Source: Zygaena filipendulae (Eukaryota; Arthropoda; Insecta; Lepidoptera; Zygaenidae). From it: a stretch of 64,000 nucleotides of DNA. Shown here piece by piece: positions 11,449 to 24,130 of the stretch. Within the stretch, counting starts at the first letter, position 1; every line of letters begins with the position of its first letter. The stretch spans positions 4,432,001 to 4,496,000 of the forward strand of contig OU015649.1 in NCBI GenBank assembly GCA_907165275.2, read 5' to 3'. The notes beneath the pieces are model-generated. The model did not search any database and was not told the DNA's origin. It worked only from the letters and a program-made list of their open reading frames with translations. The position numbers and the translations under genes are program-made.

Positions 11449-14400
11449 TCTAATCTTATAAAACACCTACCTAATTTCCTTTCGCTTATAAATCTGTCCA
11501 CTCAAAGGATGCCTGGGAGAGATCGCTTTAATCGATAAGGACACCTTTTGTATACCTTTAAGTTAAATTTAAGAAAATTTGTAAACACTTTTTTTTTATT
11601 TGTTGTACAATTAAGCGTTATCTATCTATCTAGCTAATATACCTATCTATACTATACTATACTAGGTATATTGTACACAATCGGCAAGAGTCTAGTTTAA
11701 AAAAACGGTTGTGGTTTTGAATTATCTATTTTTGTACGAGTAAATACGTACGTCGCAGTAGGAGTGTCGTTAGTTTGAAATTAAAGTCATTTACTTTTCA
11801 AATAAAGAAGCACGCAGAGTTTTTTAAAGTTTAATCTTTAAAAAGTATAAACTTATTTTTTTTTCTCTAGCAGATAAATCAATATGAGTTGAACCACGCG
11901 TTAGCGGTTTGTAGAGAATATTTATGTAAATACAGAGTACACCTTTTAAATAGGTATATTAATACTGCAGACTTATGTAAAGAAAAATCCAGAGGGCACT
12001 GTGTTTGCATATTATCTCGGCGACTCTGCAAAATCACGACAAACTTATTTAAATTTAGTGACATGAATATTGGGATTTTTGTACCTTTTTTAATAAATAA
12101 ATAGGTAAATAAAAAAAATCAATGGGCTTGTCACAGAAGGCACCTGTTTGACAACACCTGGTTTTCTGTTTTGCGGAATCTGTGTTTTGTTCTGATTTTG
12201 TTATTAATATGACTGCACACAATAGTGTAATATTTGATTAATTGTTAGTTTTTGGTATTAATATTACGTTACTGTATTATATAAATTATAATAGGCACGA
12301 TCACATCACAACGCAGTGTGTTCGCGTCAGTGGCATTGCATTACAAAGCACGCGATAATGAGCAAACCGCGCCGCGTTGCCGCCTCGTTAAAGCAAACGT
12401 TGAGCGTTGTTCTTTGCGACTTCGCGATGTACCTACCATAATACTAGAGAGAGCTTTTATTATACACTTGGTATAGGCGTATATACTAGTATATATGCAA
12501 CTAGTCTGTCTCTACCAGTATACTATCAAGACATATGAATTATAAATACTAAGTGTAGGAATAAAAGCAACAGAAAAAATCTTATCTCATTTTGTATTAA
12601 ACTAAACTTTTGAAAACTATGCAATATTTATATTTTCTAATGAAATACACTCTATTTATATTATTATACCTTCGTACCCACTGTATGTTACCAGTTAGGT
12701 ACTGGAATTGATTGGAAATTTTGAATATTATTTATCATTCATTTACACAATTTTAACAAGCTAATAAAGTATAAGCATAAAAACAATAGGTATCATAATT
12801 AGGAGTTCAGGTTACAAATATCTTAAAATAGGTAAGTACTTTTACGTTATTCTTGGAAAATACAGAATTGCAAAAACTAAGCAAAGATGGAACCGCCCAC
12901 ACGCCATCTATATCTGACAAAGTTTCCATTCAGTAAAAGCTTAGCAATAAAAAACCACATTAAGTGTGAGTATTACTCGCTCACAGACGGTTCCGTATTT
13001 AAATTTTTGGAATTAAAAAAGAAAATTAAAATCAAATTTAAAATAATAGAGCGGTATTTTCCACTGAAATTTTAAAACTTTCCAATATTACCATTTAATC
13101 AATTAAAAGCTGACAAATAAATGTGTTAACTATAAATTATTGGTATAAAAAATGAATTTAATTAATTTAGAAAATAATCTAAAAACAAACATGGGGAATT
13201 AACAACATATGTAAATGCCAAAATTCAAAACAATAAATCGGCATGAAGTCCGAATAATTTAATTTTAATAGGTTTTGAAGAGGAAGAATAGGTACACGAA
13301 GTTTGGCCATATTTTTTCTGCGTGAAACCCATATCAGGCGCACAAGATGCTACCTAGTCTGTAGTCTGTAAAGTAGTGCTGGTCTAGACTGACCTATAAT
13401 TTTATCTTTCATTTAAGTACAATCGAAAATCATTAGTCACTTGTTTCCTTTAATAATTATAATACTTGCAATCTTACATACGTAAATAATTAAATATACA
13501 CAGACAGATAGACAAAAAGCAATCAAGTAATACAGAGTTAAATTTTTCACACAACCCTAAAAGTAACAATGAAAAAATCGGAACGGCGAGGAACCCAATC
13601 GAAACGGAAAAAGCGATCCTCGTCAATTGCCATAAAAAGATCGCGAGCCAATAAAACGGAATCGGTGGTGTCAGCGATGATTTGAGCGGGGTGGGCGCGG
13701 GCGCGGGGGCGGCCGCCGACACGGTTTGGGCGGGCGGATGTTTTTATACGAAAGCTTGAAAAAGCGTGATCTCAAAAAATAAACGGAGCTACGTACGTAC
13801 CTACATATTGAATGACGATCAATTTTTCATGATCTGTTTGAGTAAATTGATAGTGAATACGAAAATTCACATCAAGATTTTTCTCTTCTGTCCCATTAAA
13901 GTGCAATCTTATTAGCTTCCCTCTAAAGCTTGTAAAAAATTTTTTTCACAAGCAGTCGAATTTAGGCTAGTTTGATTTGTTTTCATGACCTACCTACTTT
14001 CATTACACATGATGACGAAGATCTGAAGATGGCGGGCGCCAGGAAATTGCCCCTGGGACTTACGTATAAATTTTTGGAACAATCTTATTTTCAGAACAAA
14101 TAAAAATAACAATTACTTACTAATTATTTATTTGGTCTGTTTTGTCCCACCTATATGTTTTGGAATTTATAAAAAAACTGTAACAACAAAAAATTGTAAA
14201 GTACTATTTTCCACTTTTGTAAAACAAATATATTTTTATGAAGTAATATAGGTACCTACCTACCGCTACTTTGTGGGTAAAAAAACTCATTGTACCTTTT
14301 AAAAACAACACAACCATCAAAACACTATCTAGCTACAAAATTCTTGACACATTTTATGAAATTTTAACTGGATTAGTTAGAAGCTCAAAGAATATTAAAT

Positions 14401-14581
14401 AGTTCCTGCGATAATTAATAAATTTTGATTAAAGTTTTCCGAAAAATCAACTATAGTTTAACAGTTTTTTTTTTAAATTTGGATTGGGGCATATTTTAAA
14501 TTCTCTTTACAGCTTTTTGGTGACATGTTATGTAACATAGTCCCACCTACTTAATAAAACGCACAGTTAGTTTTCACTTAC
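11449..14581. other. Noncoding, GC-rich island at about 13,560-13,735
   Basis: AT-rich with no gene. The island has two TTTTATGG/TTTTATTGG-type sites (minus strand) near 13,628 and 13,650, close to a run of G/C; such sites resemble posterior homeodomain targets. A second GC-rich patch is at about 12,300-12,425. No repeats were recognised in either. Confidence 0.35.
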
Positions 14582-14682
14582 CTGGTGCGTGTGTGTGGAG
14601 GTCGCACTGCCACTGTCAGAAGCACGTGGCGCGCCCCCCTCGGCGCCTCCGCCCACCTCACGTACACTTTAAAACACCAACT
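14582..14682 (-). promoter_or_regulatory. Candidate first noncoding exon with splice donor
   Basis: On the minus strand a perfect donor, CACCAG/GTAAGTG, ends an exon at 14,582. About 100 bp upstream lies an insect-type initiator, TCAGTT (14,679-14,684), which would place the start of transcription near 14,682. No TATA box is at the expected distance. Upstream DNA (14,740-14,960) is CpG-rich. If real, the next exon lies to the left, and I found no coding exon there. Confidence 0.3.
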
Positions 14683-14989
14683 GAACTCGAAATCTTTTCA
14701 CGATCTGAATTTAGTTCAATAACTTCGATTTTTTTAGTTGTCAACTGTTTTAAAGTTTAGTCGTAAGATGATGATTTGTGAGCGGAGATGAGCGGCTGAG
14801 ATGAGCGGCAGATGTCGCGTCGTGTGGCCGACTGAACGGCGCCGCGGTCGCTCCAAACAGCCCGAGTGCGCCGCGCCGCTGGGCGGGCCGCAACCCCACG
14901 CCCCGCCTCAACGACGCCCACGCCTGGTCACGCCCACCTGAATTAATAAAGGCGGCAAACACTGCCGGACACGCGGACAATGCCACATT

Positions 14990-17089
14990 GTCCTATGCTG
15001 AAATAGTTTCAATTAGAATCCGAAACTGCTTAGGCACAATATATTGTAGTATACCCACCGACGACTCATTCATCACCAAATTGGCAGTTGCATGAACGAT
15101 TAGCGATACTTTGTCTAATTCAGTTAGTTTAACGTTTATCTTGATATATTAATTTTCTAACTTGGATATTGTTAAGTTAACTGTGTACCGAAATTTAACA
15201 TATATAGTCAATCACTCGCAGAAAGATAACTATTATAACGTAGATTCTCAACGGTGGCATTTTGCATTTGGCGTGGTTGGTATAGTACTCATGGGTAGGT
15301 ATACCTATACCTATATCTTTCTTCCATTTCGAACACTAACTGAGTAGGTACTTACGTAGATATATAAATATACGTACCTATATGTAAATAAATATTTAAG
15401 CTAATGTTATTAAGGAGTCTAATATTTTAATATTGGCTTGAATATCTCCACAACATTATGTTATAGAATGATGGTGTTCTCCAACGCGGTAACATGAGCA
15501 ACAAAACATTAAGTAAGTATAGCGTTTTACAAAAAAGGGATGAATTCGCAAGATATGAGGATATTGCTGGTTGTTATGCTAATGTTAATAAAATATTCAT
15601 ATTACAAATACCTACTTGAATTGCAGCACATAAGTAGGTAAACCAGTTAAATTAAATTAATTTTCTTTTTAACTCAATCAATTCATTACATTAGTACCTA
15701 CATAGGTACCTATACATACCTACAAACTGATCGATTGAAAAAAACCATGTAAGTTATAGTTATATATAATAATGTTATACATAAATGCGAAAATAACTCT
15801 TTTTACGCTTTTTCAAGTAATCAATTGTTCATCCTGTAATTTTGCATATCTATACAAGTATGGGTACACGTTGTCAGGGGAACAGCCGCATTACCCTTGA
15901 CGCTATCGAGTAAGGGTCATAGGTACTCTTGACGCAATCGCGTAAGGATCAAATAGAACTCGAATCGAAATGAGATCGAAAAGGAATCAAATTTTGCCAC
16001 TTTTTAAGCTTTGAGATCGCGTCTCTATCTTAATTATGCCTTAGGTACTTTTTATCGCGGAATTGCGTTGGGAACTCCGAAATTAACACTGGCGAAACCA
16101 CGCGGGAACAGCTATGCGAAATAGGCAATTGCAGGTCTAGTATGAGTTTGAAGGCCGAGCCGCAGGCGAGGACTTCAATGATACGAGACAGGCATTTGCC
16201 ATTTCGGCAAATGTCATTTAAAAAAATGCAAGGAAGTAAACAAGGGCCTTTTATTAACAAAATAACAACGAACTCCGCTTTACTGACATATATATATTTT
16301 TTTTTACAGTTTGTGCCGAAAGGTAAACGCATCTGTGGGTATACAGCCACGAGAACGCAATGTGTACGATAGATGAAAGAGTTCTAAATTCAAACAGCAC
16401 ACCGTTTCATACAAAATTGCGGGCGCGCTCTTCGTTCCAAATTCAAAGAACGCGCCGGGAAGTGATTTTGGTTTTTCAGTCTACGTAAATATGATACTTC
16501 GCGTGTTCTTTATTCAAAAGTAATGACAATATTTCCGCGCATGTTTAAGAAAATTATATTTTTGGTTAAGTTCTTATTTTCTTTGATACCTATAGTTTTC
16601 CTAAAGGAGGTCAGGCTTGTTTGAGGACGTTATAGATCAAAATTTACGGGTTTTAGATTTTTCCTTTTCATTCTATTTACATTCTACACTAAGATCTACC
16701 AAACCAAATCATACTCAAGTATCTTCCTCCTTACGGGAAGTCTCTATAATAGTGAAAGTTAGTGAGTATTAAAATTTGCATTCTTAGTTAGAACCTACCT
16801 ACCTATGTGACTAACCATTTGATACAAGATTTAAAATGTCGTATTTTAAATATCATTAACAAGAGTTTTTATAATAAGTTGACCTGACGCATAGATCTTA
16901 TGCATTCTAGCTTCCATCGTAACAAAAGTAGAGATATTGGTACTCGATGTGTCTTTCTAGGCTCCGTACAGTACAGCTTTTATAATAAATTTCCAAACAA
17001 TGTAGTTAATTTGTCAATGAATAAATTTAGGATCAAAAGTAAACACAAATCACGCAATAAAGAATATTATAGCGTATGTAAAGAAGTCA
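14990..17089. other. Noncoding, with a Helitron-like copy split by an insertion
   Basis: The 5' part of a Helitron-like copy (about 15,778-15,890, up to 'acacgttgtcagggg') and its 3' part (about 16,039-16,117) are separated by some 150 bp. The inserted DNA starts with two copies of a 31-bp unit, 'cttgacgc.atcg.gtaag'. No gene is seen; the 106-residue ORF on the minus strand at 16,030-16,350 overlaps the Helitron 3' part. Confidence 0.45.
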
Positions 17090-17400
17090 GGATCTGATGG
17101 TAGGATCTTGAAGAAATCGAGGGAACTCTACAAATATATAGTATTTCACGGTTTGCAATTCGATTGGATAAATTGTCACTTTATAAATTATAAACCAAGC
17201 CACTTAAAAGCGAAAAATAAATAAAACTAAAAAAATAACAAAACCGCTTTAAAAACACAAAAATGACCGCTCGTGTCTGCCCGGGACCTATTTGGCTTGG
17301 CACCGACTTCAAACCGATCGGTATTTTGTTATTTTTAACTTCTAACTAGTTTCAGTGCATTTTTGTGTGTTTTGAAGTCGGTTTTAATTTTTTTGTTTAA
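17090..17400. repeat. Diverged copy of the repeat at 105-1,395
   Basis: It contains 'tcttgaagaaatcgaggga', 'gccacttaaaagcgaaaaat' and the terminal 'gaagtcggttttaattt', in the same order as the first element. The inverted arms are shorter and more decayed. Confidence 0.6.
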
Positions 17401-18216
17401 ATTTTATTTTATAAGTAGGTAGATATTTTTTTGTCAATTGTCAGCAGAGGGCGCGTTCCGAACTGAGAGATAGTTTTAAGCACCTGTTAACGATTAAATG
17501 AAGAGCTTGTACCAACCAATCCTTAGTAATTTGAATTGAACAAGATATCAAAATACATTGTAAATCTCTACGAAAAGCAGTCAAGGAAAATATTTGAACA
17601 GATTAACCGCTTGTTTGTGAATCGAATAAACACGAGAATATACATTTGAATATCGACTAGAAACTAGATATTTACCCGAGCGGGAGATCCCTTCCTCTTG
17701 TGACCAGTAAAGCAAACGGACGCCCCGAAGTTGGGACACACTCACCTAATGGTGACAACTGAACGCCGACTGGAACTATCGGACTGTGATCCGTGAACGA
17801 ACACCTCGGATTAGGGATTATAATATTCGCTTGGCCGTGTATCTCATCTACCTTTAACACGGAAAGATTTACCTTAAACTTAGGTGTGTGTATTTTGTAA
17901 GATATCTTTGTTGACAAATCATTTTGTCAAAGCTATTGATATTATACGTATGCAATTACGTATGAAAGATCGGTTAATACGTCATCTGGTTTTTCATCGT
18001 TGGTACGTATAGGTATATTATATTATCCCCATTTTCAACAGGATATAAGTTTGATAGATAAGATGAATTATTATAATAGATCGTTTTATAATTAATAGAT
18101 AGTTATATTACCTACATACCTAGGACAGTAAAGTAAGAAATGCCCCGGCTTCGCCTCGGTTGATAATAAAATATGATCTGAGGCTTTCTTGTTTACTGGC
18201 CAAGGTGTAAATATTA

Positions 18217-19494
18217 TTTTTCATTACTCATGCTCGGAAAGTAGGTCTGAAGTTGCCTGAGAAGCGGGTTGAAAGTAGCTCTTTTCAGCCCTAGGGAGAA
18301 TCGCTTTCAACTGACAACTGTCAAATTATTAAAAAAAAACTAGGTCTATTTTCACATTTCTATTGAACCATGTTCCAACTTTCTATACAGCCAGCGCCAT
18401 GTAAAATTGAAATAACGTAAAGTTTAAGTAGGTATTAATTAAAATAAAATTCACTCATTTTTTCTTAAGCTAATTAATTAATTAAAATATAAATAATATT
18501 ATTTTATTTTCTTTAATTAATACTTAATAATTAAAGAAAATATTTTTTTAGATGACTTTATTATAATTTAAGTCGCCACAATGTAAATAAAAAATACTGG
18601 CTGAAGAGCTAGCCGGCCAAAGAAAAAGATGTGGGAAAGCGTCAAGCGACTATCCAATCTTCACTCATTTTTTCTTTAGCTAATTCCTATTTTTATTTTG
18701 ACTTTCCTTGCATTCGTAATGAAAAGCACAGTGTTACCCTCGGGAGAAAGTAACTTATTTAGTGCCTCGAACTATTGGCGCCTTCGCTACGCTCGGGCGC
18801 CAAACCCCGTCTCGGCACTAAATGAGTTACTTTCACCCCTTGGATAACAATGTACTATTTCAGGTCGTCGGAGCCGGAAAGTGACAAATTCGTTTATCAC
18901 ATAGGGCCGAAAGTTGACGCTTTCCGGCCGGCGGACTGAAATAGTACATTGTTATCCTATAGGGGTGAAAGTAAAGTAAGTAAAAGTCTTTCTCCCGCGG
19001 GTAACACTGTGCTTTTCATTACGAATGCAAGGAAAGTCAAAATAAAAATAGGAATTAGCTAAAGAAAAAATGAGTGAAGATCGGATAGTCGCTTGACACT
19101 TTCCCACCTATTTCTTTTTCTTTGGCCGGCTAGCTATTCAGCCAGTATTTTTTATTTACATTGTGGCGACCTAAAAAAAATATTTTCTTTAATTATTAAG
19201 TATTAATTAAAGAAAATAAAAAAATATAAATAGGAATTAGCTTAAGAAAAAGTGACTGAATTTTATTTTAATTAATACCTACTTAAACTTTACGTTATTT
19301 CAATTTTACATCGCGCTGGCTGTATAGAAAGTTGAAACATGGTTCAATAGAAATGTGAAAATAGACCTAGTTTTTTTTTAATAATTTGACAGTTGTCAGT
19401 TGAAAGCGATTCTCCCTAGGGCTGAAAAGGGTTACTTTCAACCCGCTTCTCAGGCAACTTCAGACCTACTTTCCGAGTATGAGTAATGAAAAAT
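18217..19494. repeat. Large palindrome (foldback element), about 1.28 kb
   Basis: The left arm (18,217-18,881) and right arm (18,917-19,494) are reverse complements along almost their whole length, meeting at a loop of about 35 bp. The outer ends are TTTTTCATTACTCAT and ATGAGTAATGAAAAA, each next to TA. The left arm carries an extra hairpin of about 65 bp (18,758-18,822, TTTAGTGCC...GGCACTAAA) missing from the right arm. No ORF of note is present. A non-autonomous foldback DNA transposon is the likely identity. Confidence 0.85.
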
Positions 19495-22400
19495 AGTTTA
19501 ATATTATTTTAATTATTTATTAGGACATTTTTTAAAACGTGATGTTTACACGTCAGTGTGGTTTGTCCGTGCGTGCCGTTCGAGATGTAGAAAGTGTATC
19601 AACACCAATAAACTTCATGTGAAAAAGGATAATCTAGAATAATCTGAAATGTTTGAATGAAACACACGCGGGTGAAACCAGGTGAAACAAGGCACCAGCT
19701 AGTTAGAAAATGAAAGTTTCTCCTAAAATATCTGCTTCATATATGTAGGTATAAAAATATTCGTAAATACAATACAATAACTTATAGCCGAATGTATGAT
19801 CATTTAATGTAAAACGACATTGATATGATAATACCATACGTCTTGTTTGTTTGGCCATTGGTAGGTATATATCTTTAAGATATAATTATGTATTTGTTTA
19901 TAGAATTCGATATCCTTTGAACCGATGTGTTGGTTTTGTCAATAGATAAATAAATACATGCTCGACAAACTCAATTTGATTCGATATTAAATTAATAAAG
20001 CGTCTCAAATGAGTCGTTCGAAAGTTAAACACTCGACAGACAATGTCGGACGGAGCGCGGGCGCCGCCGCCGGCAGCGAGCCGGGAGCTTTCGGTCACGA
20101 ACTAATATTTATTTTATCAATATTCTACCGCTTTGAATACGAGTTACCTACGTTTTCTCTTCTATTGGTATATTAGGCCAGGGTTATCAATAATAATTTT
20201 TGCTAATTGGTATTTATTGAAGTTATGTGCCTAATCTCCGTCTTAGGCACATTGACAAAATATGTGTAGCAGGCAACGGAAGTGACGCGCGTGAAGACTA
20301 AGTACATAGGAACGAGCTTAACATTTGTTTGTTCACGTCAAGGAATCACCACTTATTTATGTGCACAGCCTTGTTTATCTCATTTCGATTCCCTATTTTA
20401 TCTTGAGTTTCAATAAAATTTATAAGGTTGCAAGTGTGTGTAAAATTTATAAGTGTTGATGAAATAAGATGGAGAACGACTGTTCTCCCCGCGGTTTCAC
20501 GCGCGTTAATTTTGGAATTTCTTAGAGAACTCTTTGTATCGTGAGCAATCAATCCCTAAAAATGATCAGTGAAAGAATTTTTAGAGTCGGTTCAGTAGTT
20601 CCAGTATTTTATTTTTCATTATTAGATAGTGTTCATCAACTTAATCTTCAGTCACATCTAAACATGGTGCATGCAATTAAACGTATCCCGACATTATTTC
20701 TCAAACTCTTTAAAGGACAACACTATTACCCGCAGCCCTGAGCGTCTTGTCCTTCGAGGCGAGCGTGTAGGTACGCAGTAGGTACGTACGTAATACGTAT
20801 AGACAGTGCTCGTGTTAAACCCGCTAATACGTTAACGAGCCCTCCATTCTTGGAGCAACTTTATTTCACGAGACGCGTTGGCATCGCAGCGGAATGCTAA
20901 GCAGCCCCCATTGACATTCGAGTGGCGAGCCAATCGCGCGGAAAATACGCTTGTCGCGGCATTTAACTTGGAATTCTTGAAGGATTTTTATTAAATTGAA
21001 TTATTATGGCGTCAGTATTTATTCGAACGCGTCTTCTTTATGTGCCTCGTCACTTGATCGAGGAGTCGAGCACATTAAATATTATGTCGTGTTCAAGTAT
21101 CTACGTATTTGAGGCAAATTTTTTGGGGTTCCCAAGCAATGGTTCGGTTTGTTTAAAATGGTATGCTTATTCGTCTCTGTAGAATTGTGCATATATACGA
21201 GTAGAGCATAGTGTGTTCGACAGGCTGACCCCGTGTGTCATAGAATAAATTTTCCCTAAATTTAAAGTCAGGTCCCCCTTTCTTACCCCTTTACGAGATT
21301 AGAAGTCATGAAGTATGGTTGTTATATCTGCATAGGCAGGTGGAGCTGGCTGGTTGACTTACATAATATCAAAGTCATAGTTAGCAACACTAGCCATCAA
21401 GCCAATGCTGTAGAAATCTGATATAAAATGTCCATCGACATAAGCTATAAGAATTTGAATCATAATTAAGTTCCTGTCATAATTTAGTTTAATAATACCT
21501 AATCAGTTTCGTAGAATAAATGACTTTCTAGAACGCAATTCAAGAAAGCAGTTCAGAGTTTAAATAAACAAACGAAATTTCACGTGGGCGATGTTACAAG
21601 CTATAGTGTTATCATAAAAAAACACATTTTATTCGGAAATATGGAAGCGAAAATATGATCCAAATAAAAAAAATTATCATCTTTAATATGAAACTGGAAT
21701 TTAGGTAGAGTTGTCAGTGGCTCCCAGCGGGCTTACCTTGGAGACTTCGAGTCACCTCGCTGAGGCTTGACGTCACGTCACACGTCCGTCTCTGACACCC
21801 ATCGTTGACGAGAATAGCGGCCGCAAAAATACGCTTCCAATAGAATATATTATTTGTGGAGACCTAATTCCTGCCACAGGGCCCGCCGCCGCTCTCTACG
21901 CGTCAAATTATAAAACAGGGTTCACGCAAAGAAAACTACCTACATCTTAAGTAGTCACAGCACTGATTTTCAGTAGAGTTTTATGTACTTATCGACTTTT
22001 ACTAAAATTCCTTACAATTTTTTATTTGCTGTTAACAGATACGGTGTAGGTTATAGGTATCCCAATCACAGTGGTTATTAATAATTACAATATTACTTAG
22101 GTAGATATGTGTTTTAGTATCGTGTGTCCAAAAAAACTAGGCAAGCCTTGCCCACCTTCTTTCTATATTCCAGTTTTCAGGATAGTGCACTGTGCATATG
22201 AAACGATGAAAATATTGCAGAATTTTCGGCCACCCACCATTGGAGCCAGAAAAACAAGTAGAAGCACAAAAGAATTCCGAGGTGTCCCGGATTTCACGGG
22301 GAACAACTGTTTGCTATACCTATGGTTACAAGTAATTTAGATCTCGGAATAGGACATTGGGTATGTGCTTTTCAAATATATAAAGAGTTCCAGAGGAAAT

Positions 22401-23245
22401 TCCAAAATTGATGCGATTAAAACCATGGCGAGAACAGTTGATTGCATATGATATAGTAAACTCCCAGGATACTGTCCATTTTTTTAACAAAATGTACAAT
22501 TGTACCTTATGTATAGGTACAATTAACAGTAACACTTCTTTAGTCATATAAACAAAATATGGTTCATGTGTTTCTCTATCTTTGCAACAAGTGACGGCAA
22601 GACTATATGATTCTGTGACTGTGTGATGTCCTGGCAGCCAGTGCCAACAAAGTCACCCGTCACCCCTAGCCGATAGCGAGAGTACTCCGTCCTCGCAGAT
22701 GACTCCGCTCCGTCCTACGAGTGACAGCCCGAGCCATATTTTATTCACACCGCGGCGCTCGTAATTCTGTCGATGCAGATAAATTGTTTTACCGCGGGAC
22801 TGTACCCGGGCTGGGGAGAGAGCCACGTCTCACGTCTTTGGCGTTTGCATGATGAACTCGTTTTTTATGCGCGAATAAAATTGTGTTAGCCACCGACAAC
22901 GGAGCGACGTGTGAACGCCGCCCGCCCGACGCTACTGAGTACTTACATCCCGAGAAATTGTTTTCGGGAAGCCTACTTTGATATTTATGAAAGTTGGCAT
23001 GACAAGATATCCGTTTGAGTGAAGGTTTACCATCAGAATCACTTTTGTTATGCACATATTATATATAAACAAAAATTAAATGCTGTTTATCGGTAAGTGA
23101 ATTATTTGAGAATTTTGACAGAATAACGTCTGTCGAGTCAGCAGTAGTTTGGAATAAAATTTTATTCATTTTATTCCGGATATTATCAGCTTAAATAACA
23201 AAATGACAGTGAATAATCCCTACTCAATATTATTTATTTGTTTAT
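19495..23245. other. Noncoding, with GC-rich islands and Helitron remnants
   Basis: No gene is recognised. A Helitron-like 3' end lies at about 19,655-19,700 and a minus-strand piece at about 20,485-20,600. CpG-rich islands lie at 20,035-20,095, 21,720-21,905 and 22,650-22,985. The last is open on the minus strand for 88 codons (22,789-23,055), but the product has no recognisable motif. Confidence 0.35.
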
Positions 23246-23345
23246 CGGTATATAAATGCGAAATTAACTCTGTTTGTTACGCTTTCACGCCTTAAACCGA
23301 TCATCACGGAATTTTGCATAGGGTTAAACCGCAGGGAACAGCTAG
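23246..23345 (+). mobile_element. Helitron-like element with internal deletion
   Basis: The 5' portion ('ataaatgcgaaattaactc', 'gtttgttacgctttcacgcc') is joined directly to the 3' end ('ggttaaaccgcagggaacagctag') with the middle of the element missing. It ends CTAG before T. Confidence 0.6.
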
Positions 23346-23904
23346 TATTTTATAATAAGTTTGCCATATATATAGAAGATTGAAAAAAATACATTTCAAC
23401 ATAAAAAATCTTTAAACGACAAAAATTCCAAATGCAGAAATATCTCGTTACGAAGAAATCTTCAGTTAGTTTTCAAAATAGTACTCAATTTAGGATGGTT
23501 AAAATTCCGTTGCAACTTTAATAGTATTTTCACACCACATGCTCGACAATGCCGAATTATATGTCATGTAAACCTTACCGAAAGCAAGACATTATATCTC
23601 TTGGCTTTAGCCGGGTTATAATGTTCTATTGAATTTCATTATAACCCGCTGGTCAATAATGTGATTTTCACTTTCATAATTCTTATTGCTATGTCCATAA
23701 CGTCTCATTTCGCTAAACAGAATGTGTTCTCAGCGGGCGCGGCCAACTCGATTTTCGAAGACCGAAGCCGTGGCCCACTAGATTCGCAGTGGGACGAACT
23801 TCATTTGTTTGTCAAATCGAGTAGGCCACGCCAGCTGAAAGAAGTGGCTATATAGGATCTACTAAGCCTGGTTTTTTATTGTCTCGCATTATGTGAGAAA
23901 AGTA

Positions 23905-24130
23905 GAGTATACACCACAGGGATAAAACTGTTTTTTTCTTGGGCGCTTGAATCCCTCACTGCACTCAGGACTCAATCTTAATTCCCTCCCTTTGGTCGGG
24001 AAATAACTTATAACACCCTCGCTGCGCTCGGGAGTTAAATTTGGAGTCCTTCGTTATGTTCAGGATTCAATGTAGCGCCCGTGACATAAAACAGTGCTTT
24101 ATCCCCTTGGTGTATAATCTACTATTACCT
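23905..24130 (+). repeat. Interspersed repeat with 'ctcgctgcgctcggg' units
   Basis: Short units of the form CCTCGCT.CGCTC.GGAGTTAA recur several times, ending in 'ggtgtataatctactattacct'. A second copy with the same order of motifs lies at about 51,180-51,405. The short ORFs on both strands are side effects. Confidence 0.6.

Noticed and set aside
16030..16350. 106-codon minus-strand ORF
   Set aside because: It runs through a Helitron-like 3' end and has no protein motif.
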